A DNA stretch of 64,000 nucleotides from Mesorhizobium japonicum MAFF 303099 (GTDB taxonomy: Bacteria > Pseudomonadota > Alphaproteobacteria > Rhizobiales > Rhizobiaceae): NCBI RefSeq assembly GCF_000009625.1, contig NC_002678.2, forward strand, positions 248,001 through 312,000, in the 5' to 3' direction. Positions within the stretch are counted from its first letter, which is position 1. Every line of letters starts with the position of its first letter. The notes below the pieces were generated by a model, which saw nothing but the letters and a program-made list of their open reading frames with translations, had not been told where the DNA came from and ran no database searches. The translations under genes and the position numbers were made by a program. This document shows positions 39,055-48,379 of this stretch, piece after piece.

Positions 39055-40405
39055 TATTCTCATCGTCGATGACGAGGAAGACATCCGCGAGCTCGTCGCA
39101 GGCATATTGAGCGACGAAGGTCACGAAACCCGCACGGCATTCGACGCCGACAGCGCCTTGGCGGCCATTGCCGACCGGGCACCGAGGTTGATTTTCCTCG
39201 ACATCTGGCTGCAGGGCTCGCGCCTGGACGGCCTGGCGCTGCTCGACGAGATCAAGACCATGCATCCCACCCTGCCGGTGGTGATGATCTCCGGCCACGG
39301 CAACATCGAAACAGCGGTCTCCGCCATCCGACGTGGCGCCTATGATTTCATCGAGAAGCCGTTCAAGGCCGACAGGCTGATTCTCATTGCCGAGCGTGCG
39401 CTGGAAACCTCGAAGTTGCGGCGCGAGGTTTCCGACCTCAAACAGCGCAGTGGCGAGACCTTCGACCTGATCGGCATGTCGTCGGCCATGAGCCAGCTGC
39501 GCCAGACCATCGAGCGCGTCGCGCCGACCAACAGCCGTGTCATGATCATCGGCCCGTCCGGATCCGGCAAGGAACTGGCGGCGCGCGCCATTCACACGCT
39601 GTCGGCCCGCAAGGGCGCGCCATTCGTGACGCTAAGCGCCGCCAACATCACGCCCGAGCGCATGGAGATCGAGCTGTTCGGCACCGAATCGAACGGTGTC
39701 GAGCGCAAGGTCGGCGCGCTGGAGGAGGCCCATCGCGGCATCCTCTACATCGACGAAGTGGCCGACATGCCGCGCGAGACGCAAAACAAGATCCTGCGCG
39801 TGCTGGTCGAGCAGCAGTTCGAGCGGGTAGGGGGCACCAAGCGGGTCAAGGTCGATGTCCGCATCATCTCGTCGACCTCGCAGAACCTGGAAGCCATGAT
39901 CGCCGACGGGCGTTTCCGCGAAGATCTCTACCACCGGCTGGCGGTGGTTCCGGTGATGGTGCCGGGCCTGGCCGAGCGGCGCGAGGACATTCCCTATCTC
40001 GTTGACAATTTCATGAAGCAGATCGCCCGCCAGGCCGGCATCAAGCCGCGCCGTATCGGCGATGACGCGCTTGCCGTGCTGCAGGCGCACAATTGGCCCG
40101 GCAACGTCCGTCAGCTGCGCAACAATGTCGAGCGCCTGATGATTCTGGCGCGCGGCGACGACGTCGATGCGCCGATCACCGCGGACCTGCTGCCGTCCGA
40201 AATCGGCGACGTCATGCCGCGAACGCCGAATCAGTCCGACCAGCACATTATGGCGCTGCCGTTGCGCGAGGCCCGTGAACAGTTCGAGAAGGACTATCTG
40301 ATCGCCCAGATCAACCGCTTCGGCGGCAACATCTCGAAGACCGCCGAGTTCATCGGCATGGAGCGCTCGGCGCTGCACCGCAAACTGAAGTCACTGGGCG
40401 TCTGA
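39044..40405 (+). CDS. ntrX: response regulator NtrX
   Basis: 453 residues: receiver (1-120) with Asp53, AAA+ domain (about 145-375) with Walker A GPSGSGKEL and Walker B ILYIDEVADMP, and a Fis-type HTH at the end (NISKTAEFIGMERSALHRKLKSLGV). The position where NtrC has GAFTGA reads TESNGVERKVGALEEA, so the sigma-54 contact loop is missing. It therefore probably works as a DNA-binding regulator or repressor rather than a classical sigma-54 activator. Confidence 0.95.
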   Translation: MASDILIVDDEEDIRELVAGILSDEGHETRTAFDADSALAAIADRAPRLIFLDIWLQGSRLDGLALLDEIKTMHPTLPVVMISGHGNIETAVSAIRRGAYDFIEKPFKADRLILIAERALETSKLRREVSDLKQRSGETFDLIGMSSAMSQLRQTIERVAPTNSRVMIIGPSGSGKELAARAIHTLSARKGAPFVTLSAANITPERMEIELFGTESNGVERKVGALEEAHRGILYIDEVADMPRETQNKILRVLVEQQFERVGGTKRVKVDVRIISSTSQNLEAMIADGRFREDLYHRLAVVPVMVPGLAERREDIPYLVDNFMKQIARQAGIKPRRIGDDALAVLQAHNWPGNVRQLRNNVERLMILARGDDVDAPITADLLPSEIGDVMPRTPNQSDQHIMALPLREAREQFEKDYLIAQINRFGGNISKTAEFIGMERSALHRKLKSLGV

Positions 40406-40506
40406 CGCGCGGAACCTGTACTGAACCGCGCGTGGTCCAAGCATTTGCCGGTTACGGCGGCGGCGGAATCGCATAAGAAAGCCCGAGATTTTTCCAGGGG
40501 TCGCCA

Positions 40507-41370
40507 ATGCCGCGCATTGCCTATGTCAACGGGCGCTACGTCGCTCACGCGGACGCTTCCGTGCATATCGAGGATCGCGGCTATCAGTTCGCCGATGGCG
40601 TCTACGAGGTCTGCGAGGTGGCGCGCGGCTTCATCGTCGACATGCCGCGCCATCTTGCCCGGCTCAACCGCTCGCTGACCGAACTGTCGATCGCCTGGCC
40701 GGTCGCGCGCAACGTGCTGCCGCTGATCCTGCGCGAGGTGGTCAATCGCAACCACGTCGTCAACGGCCTTGTCTATGTGCAGGTGACGCGTGGTGTCGCC
40801 AGCCGCGAGTTTGTTTTCCCGTCGGCGGACACCAAGCCGTCATTGGTGGTCACAGCCAGAAAGGCCGATCCGGCGGCTGGAGCAAAGCGAGCCGAAACCG
40901 GGATCGCGGTCATCACCGTGCCAGAGAATCGCTGGGACCGGGTCGATATCAAGACCGTCGGACTGCTGCCCAATGTATTGGCCAAGCAAAAAGCCAAGGA
41001 AGCCGGTGCGCAGGAAGCATGGTTCGTCGACACCGACGGCAACGTCAAGGAAGGCGGCTCGTCGAACGCCTGGATCGTCACCCGGGATGGCGTCCTGGTC
41101 ACCAGGCCGGCCGATCACGGCATCCTGCGCGGCATCACCCGCACGACGATGTTCGAAGTCGCGGCCAAGCTCGGCCTGAAGATCGAGGAGCGCGGTTTTT
41201 CCGTCGCCGAGGCCAAGGCGGCGCGCGAGGCGTTCATCAGTTCCGCCACGACGATTGCCATGCCGGTCGTGGCCATTGACGGCGATCCGGTGGCCAACGG
41301 GCACCCCGGCTCAGTGACACTTTCGTTACGGCAAGCCTTTTTTGACATTGCGGAAAAAAGTCCAGCCTGA
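40507..41370 (+). CDS. dat: D-amino acid aminotransferase (fold type IV PLP enzyme)
   Basis: 287 residues. YVNGRYVAHADASVHIEDRGYQFADGVYEV at the start is the class-IV aminotransferase signature; the PLP lysine is in LPNVLAKQKAKEAGAQEAWFVD, and the phosphate loop is KEGGSSNAWIV followed by ILRGITR. It interconverts D-alanine and D-glutamate via 2-oxo acids, feeding peptidoglycan. A dat gene between ntrX and hfq is normal in Rhizobiales. A branched-chain or 4-amino-4-deoxychorismate activity cannot be fully excluded. Confidence 0.87.
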   Translation: MPRIAYVNGRYVAHADASVHIEDRGYQFADGVYEVCEVARGFIVDMPRHLARLNRSLTELSIAWPVARNVLPLILREVVNRNHVVNGLVYVQVTRGVASREFVFPSADTKPSLVVTARKADPAAGAKRAETGIAVITVPENRWDRVDIKTVGLLPNVLAKQKAKEAGAQEAWFVDTDGNVKEGGSSNAWIVTRDGVLVTRPADHGILRGITRTTMFEVAAKLGLKIEERGFSVAEAKAAREAFISSATTIAMPVVAIDGDPVANGHPGSVTLSLRQAFFDIAEKSPA

Positions 41371-41411
41371 TAACCGCACAGGTGGAATGAACATCAATAT
41401 ATCTCGTTCTG

Positions 41412-41453
41412 CTTGTCGTTACTGACGACAAGACGGTGTTTGTGCGCTTGACA
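41412..41453 (+). promoter_or_regulatory. hairpin plus -35-like element before hfq
   Basis: CTTGTCGT and its exact complement ACGACAAG (41412-41432, 5-nt gap) lie between dat and hfq, followed by TTGACA at 41448-41453. No good -10 is seen at 16-18 bp, so this is a weak promoter guess; the hairpin may alternatively end the dat transcript, though no U-run follows it. Confidence 0.35.
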
Positions 41454-41515
41454 TGTGCCCGTTAATTTGGCGCATTGGCCTGCAAACCGAAGGGGATCGG
41501 CGAAAGACAAGAACA

Positions 41516-41761
41516 ATGGCGGAACGATCGCAAAACCTTCAGGACCTGTTCCTGAATTCAGTTCGCAAGAGCAAGAACCCGCTCACCATCTTCCTCATCA
41601 ACGGCGTGAAGCTGACCGGCGTGGTCACTTCGTTCGACAATTTCTGTGTGCTGCTGCGCCGCGACGGTCACTCCCAGCTCGTCTACAAGCACGCCATTTC
41701 CACGATCATGCCGAGCCAGCCGGTTCAGATGTTCGATGGCGAGGAAAGCCAGGGCGCCTGA
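41516..41761 (+). CDS. hfq: RNA chaperone Hfq
   Basis: 81 residues forming the Sm fold: Sm1 from [29 protein letters not shown] to [10 protein letters not shown], and Sm2 with [10 protein letters not shown]. Proximal-face residues for U-rich RNA (Gln, Phe, Lys, His in the standard positions) are present. It pairs small RNAs with mRNAs and, in rhizobia, affects nifA and nitrogen metabolism. ATG 41516 gives the usual [10 protein letters not shown] start. hflX follows at once. Confidence 0.98.
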   Translation: MAERSQNLQDLFLNSVRKSKNPLTIFLINGVKLTGVVTSFDNFCVLLRRDGHSQLVYKHAISTIMPSQPVQMFDGEESQGA

Positions 41762-43153
41762 TTGGCACGTGAAAAGGACGCGGACGCCACGGTTCGCGGA
41801 AAACCAGCGCATCATCCCGGGACGGAAGCCAAGGGGCCGACCCGGGCTGTCGTCATTGTGCCCGTGCTTACCCGCCAGCCGCGCGGTGACGACGACACCA
41901 ACCGCCCACGGCTGACGCGCTCGGCCGACGCTCGCCATGACGAGGCGGTCGGCCTCGCGCGCGCCATCAATCTCGACCCAGTCCATACGGCTGTCGTGAC
42001 CGTCAACGATCCGCGTCCGGCGACCCTGCTTGGCAGCGGCAAGGTCGAAGAGTTCGCCCAAATCGTTAAGGACAACGACGCGGAACTGGTCATCGTCGAT
42101 CATCCGCTGACCCCGGTGCAGCAACGCAATCTCGAGAAGGAATTGCATGCCAAGGTTCTGGACCGAACCGGGCTGATCCTCGAAATCTTTGGCGAGCGCG
42201 CCCGCACCAAGGAAGGCACGCTGCAGGTCGAACTTGCCCATCTCAACTACCAGAAGGGCCGCCTTGTGCGCAGCTGGACCCACCTTGAACGCCAGCGCGG
42301 TGGCGCCGGCTTCCTAGGCGGCCCCGGCGAAACCCAGATCGAATCCGACCGGCGGCAGTTGCAGGAAAAGATCATCAAGCTGAAGCACGAGCTGGAAACG
42401 GTGCGTCGCACCCGCGACCTGCACCGCGCCAAGCGCAAGAAGGTGCCATTCCCGGTGGTGGCGATCGTCGGCTACACCAATGCCGGCAAGTCGACGCTGT
42501 TCAACCGGCTGACCGGAGCGGACGTGCTGGCGCAGGACATGCTGTTCGCCACGCTCGACCCGACGCTGCGCCGCGTGCGCCTGCCGCATGGCACGCCGAT
42601 CATCCTGTCGGACACGGTCGGTTTCATCTCCGATCTGCCGACGCATTTGATCGCGGCTTTTCGCGCCACGCTGGAAGAGGTGGTCGAAGCCGATCTCGTC
42701 ATTCATCTGCGCGACATCTCCGATCCCGACACGGCGGCGCAGGCCGAGGATGTCGAGCGCATCCTGGCCGACCTCGGTGTCGACGCCGGTGACACCAAGC
42801 GTGTGATCGAAGTCTGGAACAAGGTCGATCTGCTGGACGAAGGCAACAGGAGCCGCCTGCTTGCCGACGCCGTGGATGGCAGCAAAGGTCCGCCGATCGC
42901 CATATCGGCGGTGACCGGCGAGGGCATCGAAGCGCTGAAGGCGGTCATCGAGACACGCATGGCGGGCGAGCTCGAAGACCTGACGGTGACGATCGAGCCG
43001 GCACAGTTCGGCCTTGTCGATTGGCTGTATCGCAACGGCGATATCGTTTCGCGCGCCGACAATGAAGACGGCAGCGCCACCATTTCGCTCAAGGCCACGC
43101 AAAGCGCCCGCGAAGAAATCGAAAGCCGATTGCGTCGTAAAAACAACGGGTAA
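41762..43153 (+). CDS. hflX: ribosome-associated GTPase HflX
   Basis: 463 residues. The N-terminal HflX nucleotide-binding domain includes NDPRPATLLGSGKVEE and a glycine-rich GGAGFLGGPGETQIE region. The G domain has G1 GYTNAGKST, G3 DTVGFISDLP and G4 NKVD. It splits stalled ribosomes and binds 50S subunits. The start is TTG at 41762, directly after the hfq TGA, suggesting translational coupling; the first 20 residues (AREKDADATVRGKPAHHPG) are a low-complexity extension. Confidence 0.94.
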   Translation: MAREKDADATVRGKPAHHPGTEAKGPTRAVVIVPVLTRQPRGDDDTNRPRLTRSADARHDEAVGLARAINLDPVHTAVVTVNDPRPATLLGSGKVEEFAQIVKDNDAELVIVDHPLTPVQQRNLEKELHAKVLDRTGLILEIFGERARTKEGTLQVELAHLNYQKGRLVRSWTHLERQRGGAGFLGGPGETQIESDRRQLQEKIIKLKHELETVRRTRDLHRAKRKKVPFPVVAIVGYTNAGKSTLFNRLTGADVLAQDMLFATLDPTLRRVRLPHGTPIILSDTVGFISDLPTHLIAAFRATLEEVVEADLVIHLRDISDPDTAAQAEDVERILADLGVDAGDTKRVIEVWNKVDLLDEGNRSRLLADAVDGSKGPPIAISAVTGEGIEALKAVIETRMAGELEDLTVTIEPAQFGLVDWLYRNGDIVSRADNEDGSATISLKATQSAREEIESRLRRKNNG

Positions 43154-43211
43154 GCCGAAGAATTTCCAGTAAAAAGGCGGTTTTCCCTCCGGAATTGTCG
43201 GTCTATCGGCC

Positions 43212-44036
43212 CTATTTCGCGCTCTTCGCTTCCTGCCAGAGCGCTTCCATCTCGTCCAGGGTGGCCTTCTCCAGTGTGTTGCCGGACTTCTCAAGAGCCT
43301 GCTCGACATAGTGGAAGCGCGACCGGAATTTCTCGTTGGTGCCGCTCAGCGCGGCTTCCGAATCGAGCTTGAGATGACGGCCGAGATTAACGACGGCGAA
43401 CAGCATGTCGCCGAACTCGTCCTTGATCGAGGCCGTCTCGCCCCTCGCCAGAGCCTCACGCAATTCGCCGATCTCCTCCTCGATCTTGTCGAGGATGGGG
43501 GCTGCCTCGCTCCAGTCGAAGCCGACACGGGCAGCCTTCTCCTGAAGTTTGAGCGCCCGCGTCAAAGCGGGCAGGGCGACCGGAACACTGTCCAGAAATC
43601 CCTTACCATTGTCTTCGGGGTCGAGGCCGCGGGCGAGACGGGCTTGCCGCTTCTCCGCCTTCTCCTCGGCCTTGATCTTCTCCCACATGCCCTTGGCCAT
43701 GCCGGCGCCGCGGGCTTCTTCGTCGCCGAAGACATGCGGGTGGCGCCGGATCATCTTGGTGGTGATGGCCTGGACGACATCCGGGAAGGCGAATTCGCCC
43801 GCTTCCTCGGCCATTTGCGCGTGGTAGACGACCTGCAGCAGCAGGTCGCCGAGTTCATCGCGCAGATCGTTGAGGTCACCGCGCGCGATGGCGTCCGCCA
43901 CCTCATACGCTTCCTCGATCGTATAGGGCGCGATGGTCGAGAAATCCTGCTCGATGTCCCAGGGGCAGCCGGTCTTGGGCGCACGCAGCGCCGCCATGAT
44001 CTCGATCAGGCGTGAAATGTCTTTGGATGGCGTCAT
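43212..44036 (-). CDS. mazG: nucleoside triphosphate pyrophosphohydrolase MazG
   Basis: 274 residues, tandem MazG folds. N-terminal CPWDIEQDFSTIAPYTIEEAYEVADAI and LRDELGDLLLQVVYHA hold the EExxE and ExxD metal motifs; a second, degenerate copy is at EEEIGELREALARG with IKDEFGDMLFAVVNLGR. It cleaves NTPs to NMP and PPi, cleaning the nucleotide pool and lowering (p)ppGpp effects. Convergent with hflX; the 58-bp gap holds no clear terminator. Confidence 0.94.
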   Translation of the reverse strand: MTPSKDISRLIEIMAALRAPKTGCPWDIEQDFSTIAPYTIEEAYEVADAIARGDLNDLRDELGDLLLQVVYHAQMAEEAGEFAFPDVVQAITTKMIRRHPHVFGDEEARGAGMAKGMWEKIKAEEKAEKRQARLARGLDPEDNGKGFLDSVPVALPALTRALKLQEKAARVGFDWSEAAPILDKIEEEIGELREALARGETASIKDEFGDMLFAVVNLGRHLKLDSEAALSGTNEKFRSRFHYVEQALEKSGNTLEKATLDEMEALWQEAKSAK

Positions 44037-44116
44037 GCGGCGGATGCTATCCTGCGGCCCGACGCGCGGCCAATGCTGTCAGCCGGCGAGGGAGCCTTGT
44101 CCACATCTGAGCCGCT

Positions 44117-45301
44117 TCAGTCGAGCACGGAGACGATCGCCTTGGCGAGCGCGTCCATGCCATCCTCCGGCAGTCCAGCGACGTTGATGCGGCTATCGCC
44201 GACCATGTACACGCCGTGCTCGGCGCGCAGCCGCTCGACCTGCGCTTCCGTCAGGCCAAGCCGTGAGAACATGCCGCGGTGGCTGGCGACGAAGTCGAAG
44301 CGGTCGGAGTTGGACTGCCGGCGCAGCGCCTCGGCGAAAGCCACGCGAAGCCTCAGCATGCGCAGGCGCATCTCTTCCAATTCGGCTTCCCAGTCGGCGC
44401 GCAGGCTTGCGTCTTCGAGCACGATGCGCACCGCCGCGGCACCATGGTCCGGCGGCATCGAATACATGGCGCGCGCCGCCGACAGCATCTGGCTCATCGC
44501 CACGTCAGCCTGCGCGCTGTCCCTGGCCAAAACCATCGCTGCGCCGACACGGTCGCGGTAGACGGCGAAATTCTTCGAGCAGCTCGAGGCAACAACCATT
44601 TCCGGAACTTTCGCCGCCAGCAGGCGCAGGCCAAGAGCGTCGGCCTCGAGGCCGTCGCCAAAGCCCTGATAGGCGATGTCGACGAATGGCAGCAGGCCGC
44701 GCTCGACCATCAGATCGGTGACGGCCTGCCACTGCGCCGCATCCAGATTGGCGCCGGTTGGATTGTGGCAGCAGCCGTGCAGCAGCACCACGTCGCCGCT
44801 CTTGGCCGTCCGCAACGCCGCCAGCATGTCGTCGAAGCGAACAGCACCGGAGGCCGCGTCGAAATAGGGATATTCGCGGATCTGCAGGCCGGCAGCGCGC
44901 ATCACCGGCATATGGTTCGGCCAGGTTGGGTCCGACAGCCAGATCGTGGCGTCCGAACGGGTCCGCTTGAGCAGCTCCGCCACCAGGCGAAGCGCACCGG
45001 AGCCGCCAGGCGCCTGGGCCGCCCGAATGCGCGTCATGTCCGCGCCCGGGCCGAAGGCGAGCTTGGCCATCACCGCGTTGAAGCCGGTGTCGCCGGCGAG
45101 CCCGAGATAGGTCTTGGTGTCCTGGCTGTTCAGCAGCCGCTTTTCAGCCTCACGCACGGCGCGCATCACTGGGGTCTTGCCGTCGCGATCCTTGTAGACG
45201 CCGACGCCGAGGTCGACCTTGTTGGGACGCGGATCGGCGCGATAGAGGCCGATGAGGGCCAGGATCTTGTCGGCGGGAGCTGGCTGCAGGTCTTCGAACA
45301 T
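44117..45301 (-). CDS. aromatic-amino-acid (aspartate-type) aminotransferase
   Basis: 394 residues, class I PLP aminotransferase of the TyrB/AspC group. PLP lysine 243 sits in SSCSKNFAVYRDRVG; the HGCCHNPTGANLD motif (175-187) and FVDIAYQGFGDG (206-217) give the Asn, Asp and Tyr that hold the ring. LGVGVYKDRDGKTPVM at the start is typical of aspartate/tyrosine aminotransferases. Start MFEDLQPAPADKIL at 45301. Which amino acid it prefers is not settled by sequence. Confidence 0.92.
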   Translation of the reverse strand: MFEDLQPAPADKILALIGLYRADPRPNKVDLGVGVYKDRDGKTPVMRAVREAEKRLLNSQDTKTYLGLAGDTGFNAVMAKLAFGPGADMTRIRAAQAPGGSGALRLVAELLKRTRSDATIWLSDPTWPNHMPVMRAAGLQIREYPYFDAASGAVRFDDMLAALRTAKSGDVVLLHGCCHNPTGANLDAAQWQAVTDLMVERGLLPFVDIAYQGFGDGLEADALGLRLLAAKVPEMVVASSCSKNFAVYRDRVGAAMVLARDSAQADVAMSQMLSAARAMYSMPPDHGAAAVRIVLEDASLRADWEAELEEMRLRMLRLRVAFAEALRRQSNSDRFDFVASHRGMFSRLGLTEAQVERLRAEHGVYMVGDSRINVAGLPEDGMDALAKAIVSVLD

Positions 45302-45477
45302 CGTTATGGTTCCGTTGGCGCGGCGGAGTGATACGCAAATCGAACGCGCTTCGCCAGCGGTTTTAATTGCGCAAAACGGAGGGCGGCACCCAGGGGCGCG
45401 GCCTTTCGAAACGATAGCAGCTATTCTAATTGCAGCGTATGCGTCGCTTCGAAAGTGGCTCAAGGAATGACTGCCTC

Positions 45478-46071
45478 ATGCTCGTACGGCTGACGATGAT
45501 CTGCAACGGCGCCACGGCCGCGACCCGGCGGGGTTCGTTTCCGCTCGATGAGCCGCTGGAGCCGCGATCATTGACGCGGGCGAAGGCCATGCGCGGGACG
45601 CTGCGCCACGCCGACCGCGCGTGGACAGCGCCCGCGCTTCGCGCCCGCCAGATCGCCGAGGCGCTATCGCTGGAGGCAGCGGTCGAACCGCTCCTGGCGG
45701 ACCAGGATCATGGAAGCTGGGCCGGCAAGAGTTTTGAGGACGTGCAGGCGGAGCAGCCCGGCGACATTGCTGCCTGGCTGGCTGACCCCGACGCGGCGCC
45801 GCATGGCGGCGAGTCGTTGGCCGACGTTGCCCGCCGGGCTTCCGGGTTGATGGAAAAGTTGATGGCCGAGCCCGGCCATACGATCGCGATGACCCATGCC
45901 AGCGTCATTCGCACCGCGATCGTGCATGTTCTGGGTGCGCCGCTTGCCGCCTGTTGGAAGATCGATATCGAGCCGCTGAGCATCACCGATTTTCGCAGCG
46001 ACGGCCGCAGGTGGGTGTTGCGGGCTTGCGGTGTGACTTCGCCCAAAGCGGCAAAACCGCTTCTCCGGTGA
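45478..46071 (+). CDS. histidine-phosphatase-superfamily protein lacking the catalytic His
   Basis: 197 residues with the phosphoglycerate-mutase-like fold: the N-terminal strand, TAPALRARQIAEAL, LLADQDHGSWAGKSFEDVQ, GGESLADVARRASG and TIAMTHASVIRTAI. The N-terminal catalytic motif, RHGxT in active enzymes (or CHGAT in close relatives), reads MICNGAT: Asn10 replaces the phospho-accepting His (AAC for CAC). The second His (MTHAS) is intact. Likely inactive as a phosphatase or altered in function. Start ATG 45478; AAGGAATG lies just upstream. Confidence 0.82.
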   Translation: MLVRLTMICNGATAATRRGSFPLDEPLEPRSLTRAKAMRGTLRHADRAWTAPALRARQIAEALSLEAAVEPLLADQDHGSWAGKSFEDVQAEQPGDIAAWLADPDAAPHGGESLADVARRASGLMEKLMAEPGHTIAMTHASVIRTAIVHVLGAPLAACWKIDIEPLSITDFRSDGRRWVLRACGVTSPKAAKPLLR

Positions 46072-46148
46072 AAGCCTGGCAGGCGAGGACCGGCGAACAC
46101 AATCCCTCCTGCAAAGAAAATGGCACGGGTCGGGATTAATATCCCCAC

Positions 46149-46700
46149 ATGCTCCGTAAACAGGGCATGAAACGGTCGATGCCACGCTTTGACATCATAG
46201 GACAGCTCGGATCGCTGCGGCGCTACGCACAGTCGCTGACGCGTGACAGCGCGGATGCCGAGGATCTCGTGCATGACGCACTGGTGCGCGCCTATGAGCG
46301 TCGCGGCACCTTCCGCTCCGGCGGAAATTTACGGGCCTGGCTGCTGTCCATCGTCCACAACGCGTTTATTGACCGCATGCGTTCGCGCCGCTCGGAAGCC
46401 GTGCGCATCGAACAGGCCGGATACCTCGCCGATGCCGCCACGCCGGCGCCGCAGGAGCATTCGGTGCGCCTGGCGCAGGTGCGGGACGCCTTTTTCAATT
46501 TGCCGGAAGAGCAGCGCTCGGCGCTGCATCTGGTCGCCATCGAAGGGCTTTCCTATCAGCAGGCGGCCAATGCCACCGGCGTGCCGCTGGGCACGCTGAT
46601 GTCACGCATCGGCAGGGCACGCGCCGCCCTGCGTCAGATGGAAGACGCCGCCCCGGCGCGCGGAAAAAATCATCTCAGGATCGTGGGAGGTGAGCCATGA
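46149..46700 (+). CDS. ECF-family RNA polymerase sigma factor
   Basis: 183 residues: sigma-2 region (RRYAQSLTRDSADAEDLVHDALVRAYE...NLRAWLLSIVHNAFIDRMRSRR) and sigma-4 region (LPEEQRSALHLVAIEGLSYQQAANATGVPLGTLMSRIGRARAAL). Its stop overlaps the anti-sigma start by 4 bp, so the two are matched in amount. ATGs at 46149, 46167 and 46179 are all possible starts. The signal it answers is unknown. Confidence 0.92.
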   Translation: MLRKQGMKRSMPRFDIIGQLGSLRRYAQSLTRDSADAEDLVHDALVRAYERRGTFRSGGNLRAWLLSIVHNAFIDRMRSRRSEAVRIEQAGYLADAATPAPQEHSVRLAQVRDAFFNLPEEQRSALHLVAIEGLSYQQAANATGVPLGTLMSRIGRARAALRQMEDAAPARGKNHLRIVGGEP

Positions 46701-47470
46701 GCGCTCTTGTCGACCCTGTGACGGACACCGATCTCGACGCCTATGTCGACGACCAGCTGGATGTCACCCGCCGCATCGAGGTCGAAGCCTTCCTGTCGAC
46801 ACGTCCAGAGGCCGCCGCGCGCGTCATGTCGGATCTGCGGACCCGCGATGAACTGCGCGTGGCGCTTGCTGGTTCCAAGGGCATGGCGCGGCCGGCGACT
46901 GCTGACGCGGCGCGGCGGCTGGAGAGGGGACTTGCCCGTGGCCGCATCTTCGGCGTGTTGCAGCGCTCCGCTGCCGTTGCCGCCTTCGTTGCCGCTGGCT
47001 GGCTGGCGAACGGTATCATCGGGCCGATGTCGGTGACCAAGGTCGTCGCGTCGCCGCAGCCGCCCGCCTATGTCGACGAAGCGGTGCGGGCACACAGGAC
47101 GACGTTGGTGCGCGAAACCATGCCCTCGCAGCCGGAAGCGCCCAACTACAGTGCCGGCGAGATCCGTGCGGCGACCGCGATCGTCATGCCGTCGCTGCCA
47201 AAGGACTGGAAGGTGCGCGACGTGCAGATCTATCCGTCGCGCTTCGGCCCGAGCGTCGAGATGGCTGTCGACACCAAGGATATGGGCCTGGTGTCGCTGT
47301 TTGCGATCCGGCCGGGAACCTTCGACGTGGTCAAGCCGACCGTCGCACCCTCGGGCGACATTTCCTCGGCCTATTTCCAGATCGGCGAGGTCGCCTACGC
47401 GGTGGTCGCCAAGAGCGGGGTTCGTGATCTCGACCGCGCCGCCGAGACGCTTGCCAGAACGCTTTACTGA
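46697..47470 (+). CDS. transmembrane anti-sigma factor
   Basis: 257 residues. The N-terminal 70 residues (TDLDAYVDDQLDVTRRIEVEAFL) are the anti-sigma domain that should hold the ECF factor; no HxxxCxxC zinc motif is present. One TM helix at about 85-108, then a periplasmic domain of about 150 residues (NYSAGEIRAATAIVMPSLPKDWKVRDVQIYP...) that presumably senses envelope stress. Coupled to the sigma gene; 24 bp before the Bax-inhibitor-like gene, a possible target. Confidence 0.88.
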   Translation: MSALVDPVTDTDLDAYVDDQLDVTRRIEVEAFLSTRPEAAARVMSDLRTRDELRVALAGSKGMARPATADAARRLERGLARGRIFGVLQRSAAVAAFVAAGWLANGIIGPMSVTKVVASPQPPAYVDEAVRAHRTTLVRETMPSQPEAPNYSAGEIRAATAIVMPSLPKDWKVRDVQIYPSRFGPSVEMAVDTKDMGLVSLFAIRPGTFDVVKPTVAPSGDISSAYFQIGEVAYAVVAKSGVRDLDRAAETLARTLY

Positions 47471-47494
47471 CCGATTCACAAAAGGAGACTGCAA

Positions 47495-48211
47495 ATGAAC
47501 ACGCCCAATCTGGGATATCGTGTCGGCACCGGCGCCCAGGCCGGAGCCGTCTTTGACGAGGGTCTGCGCCAGCATATGCTGCGCGTCTACAACTATATGG
47601 GCCTTGGCCTCGTGGTCACCGGCCTGGTCGCCTTCCTGGTTTCGTCGACGCCGGCGCTCTACGTCCCGATCTTCTCCAGCCCGCTGAAATATGTGGTGAT
47701 GCTGGCGCCGCTCGCTTTCGTGTTGCTGTTTTCGTTCAGGATGCAGACCATGTCGGCGGCAAGCGCCCAGGCGATGTTCTGGGCCTTCTGCGCGGTGATG
47801 GGCCTGTCGCTCGCCTCCGTGTTCCTGGTCTTCACCGGCACCAGCATCGCGCGCACCTTCTTCATCGCCGCCACCATGTTCGGCGCCACCAGCCTCTACG
47901 GCTATACGACGAGGCGCGACCTGACCCAGTTCTCGTCCTTCTTGATCATGGGCCTGATCGGCGTGGTGATCGCCAGCATCGTCAACATCTTCCTCGGTTC
48001 GACCGCGCTGCAATTCGCCATTTCGGTGATCGGCATCGCCGTCTTCATCGGCCTGACCGCCTGGGACACGCAGACGATCAAGGAACAATATGCCGAGAAT
48101 TTCGACGCGGAATCGCGCCAGAAGCTGGCTGTCTTTGGTGCGTTCTCGCTCTACCTGAACTTCATCAACATCTTCCAGCTGCTGCTGAATTTCACGGGCG
48201 AGCGCGAGTAA
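47495..48211 (+). CDS. Bax inhibitor-1/YccA family membrane protein
   Basis: 238 residues with seven hydrophobic segments and the family C-terminal motif TAWDTQTIKEQYAEN followed by LYLNFINIFQLLLNFTGER. Homologues are calcium-leak/proton-sensitive channels (BsYetJ) or modulators of FtsH (YccA). AAGGAG lies before ATG 47495. Position behind an ECF sigma/anti-sigma pair suggests envelope-stress control. Confidence 0.92.
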   Translation: MNTPNLGYRVGTGAQAGAVFDEGLRQHMLRVYNYMGLGLVVTGLVAFLVSSTPALYVPIFSSPLKYVVMLAPLAFVLLFSFRMQTMSAASAQAMFWAFCAVMGLSLASVFLVFTGTSIARTFFIAATMFGATSLYGYTTRRDLTQFSSFLIMGLIGVVIASIVNIFLGSTALQFAISVIGIAVFIGLTAWDTQTIKEQYAENFDAESRQKLAVFGAFSLYLNFINIFQLLLNFTGERE

Positions 48212-48262
48212 CGACTGTCCGCCCTGGGCAAGGGCGGGGGTTCTCGCCCTTGATGCGGAGAC

Positions 48263-48290
48263 GTGGCCGGGGGAGAGATCCTCCGGCCAC
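48263..48290 (+). terminator. GC-rich hairpin after the Bax-inhibitor-like gene
   Basis: GTGGCCGG and CCGGCCAC (48263-48270 and 48283-48290), with additional GGA/TCC pairing inside, form a strong stem 51 bp past the stop. No U-run follows, so termination would need help; a smaller hairpin AAGGGCG/CGCCCTT precedes it at 48230-48251. Confidence 0.4.
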
Positions 48291-48379
48291 AATTCGTTCA
48301 GGCAAGACCGTCCATGCCTTGAGTCCCCAAGAGCATTTGCTAGTCTGCCGCCAGCTTCAACACCGGCCCGCGAGGACAT

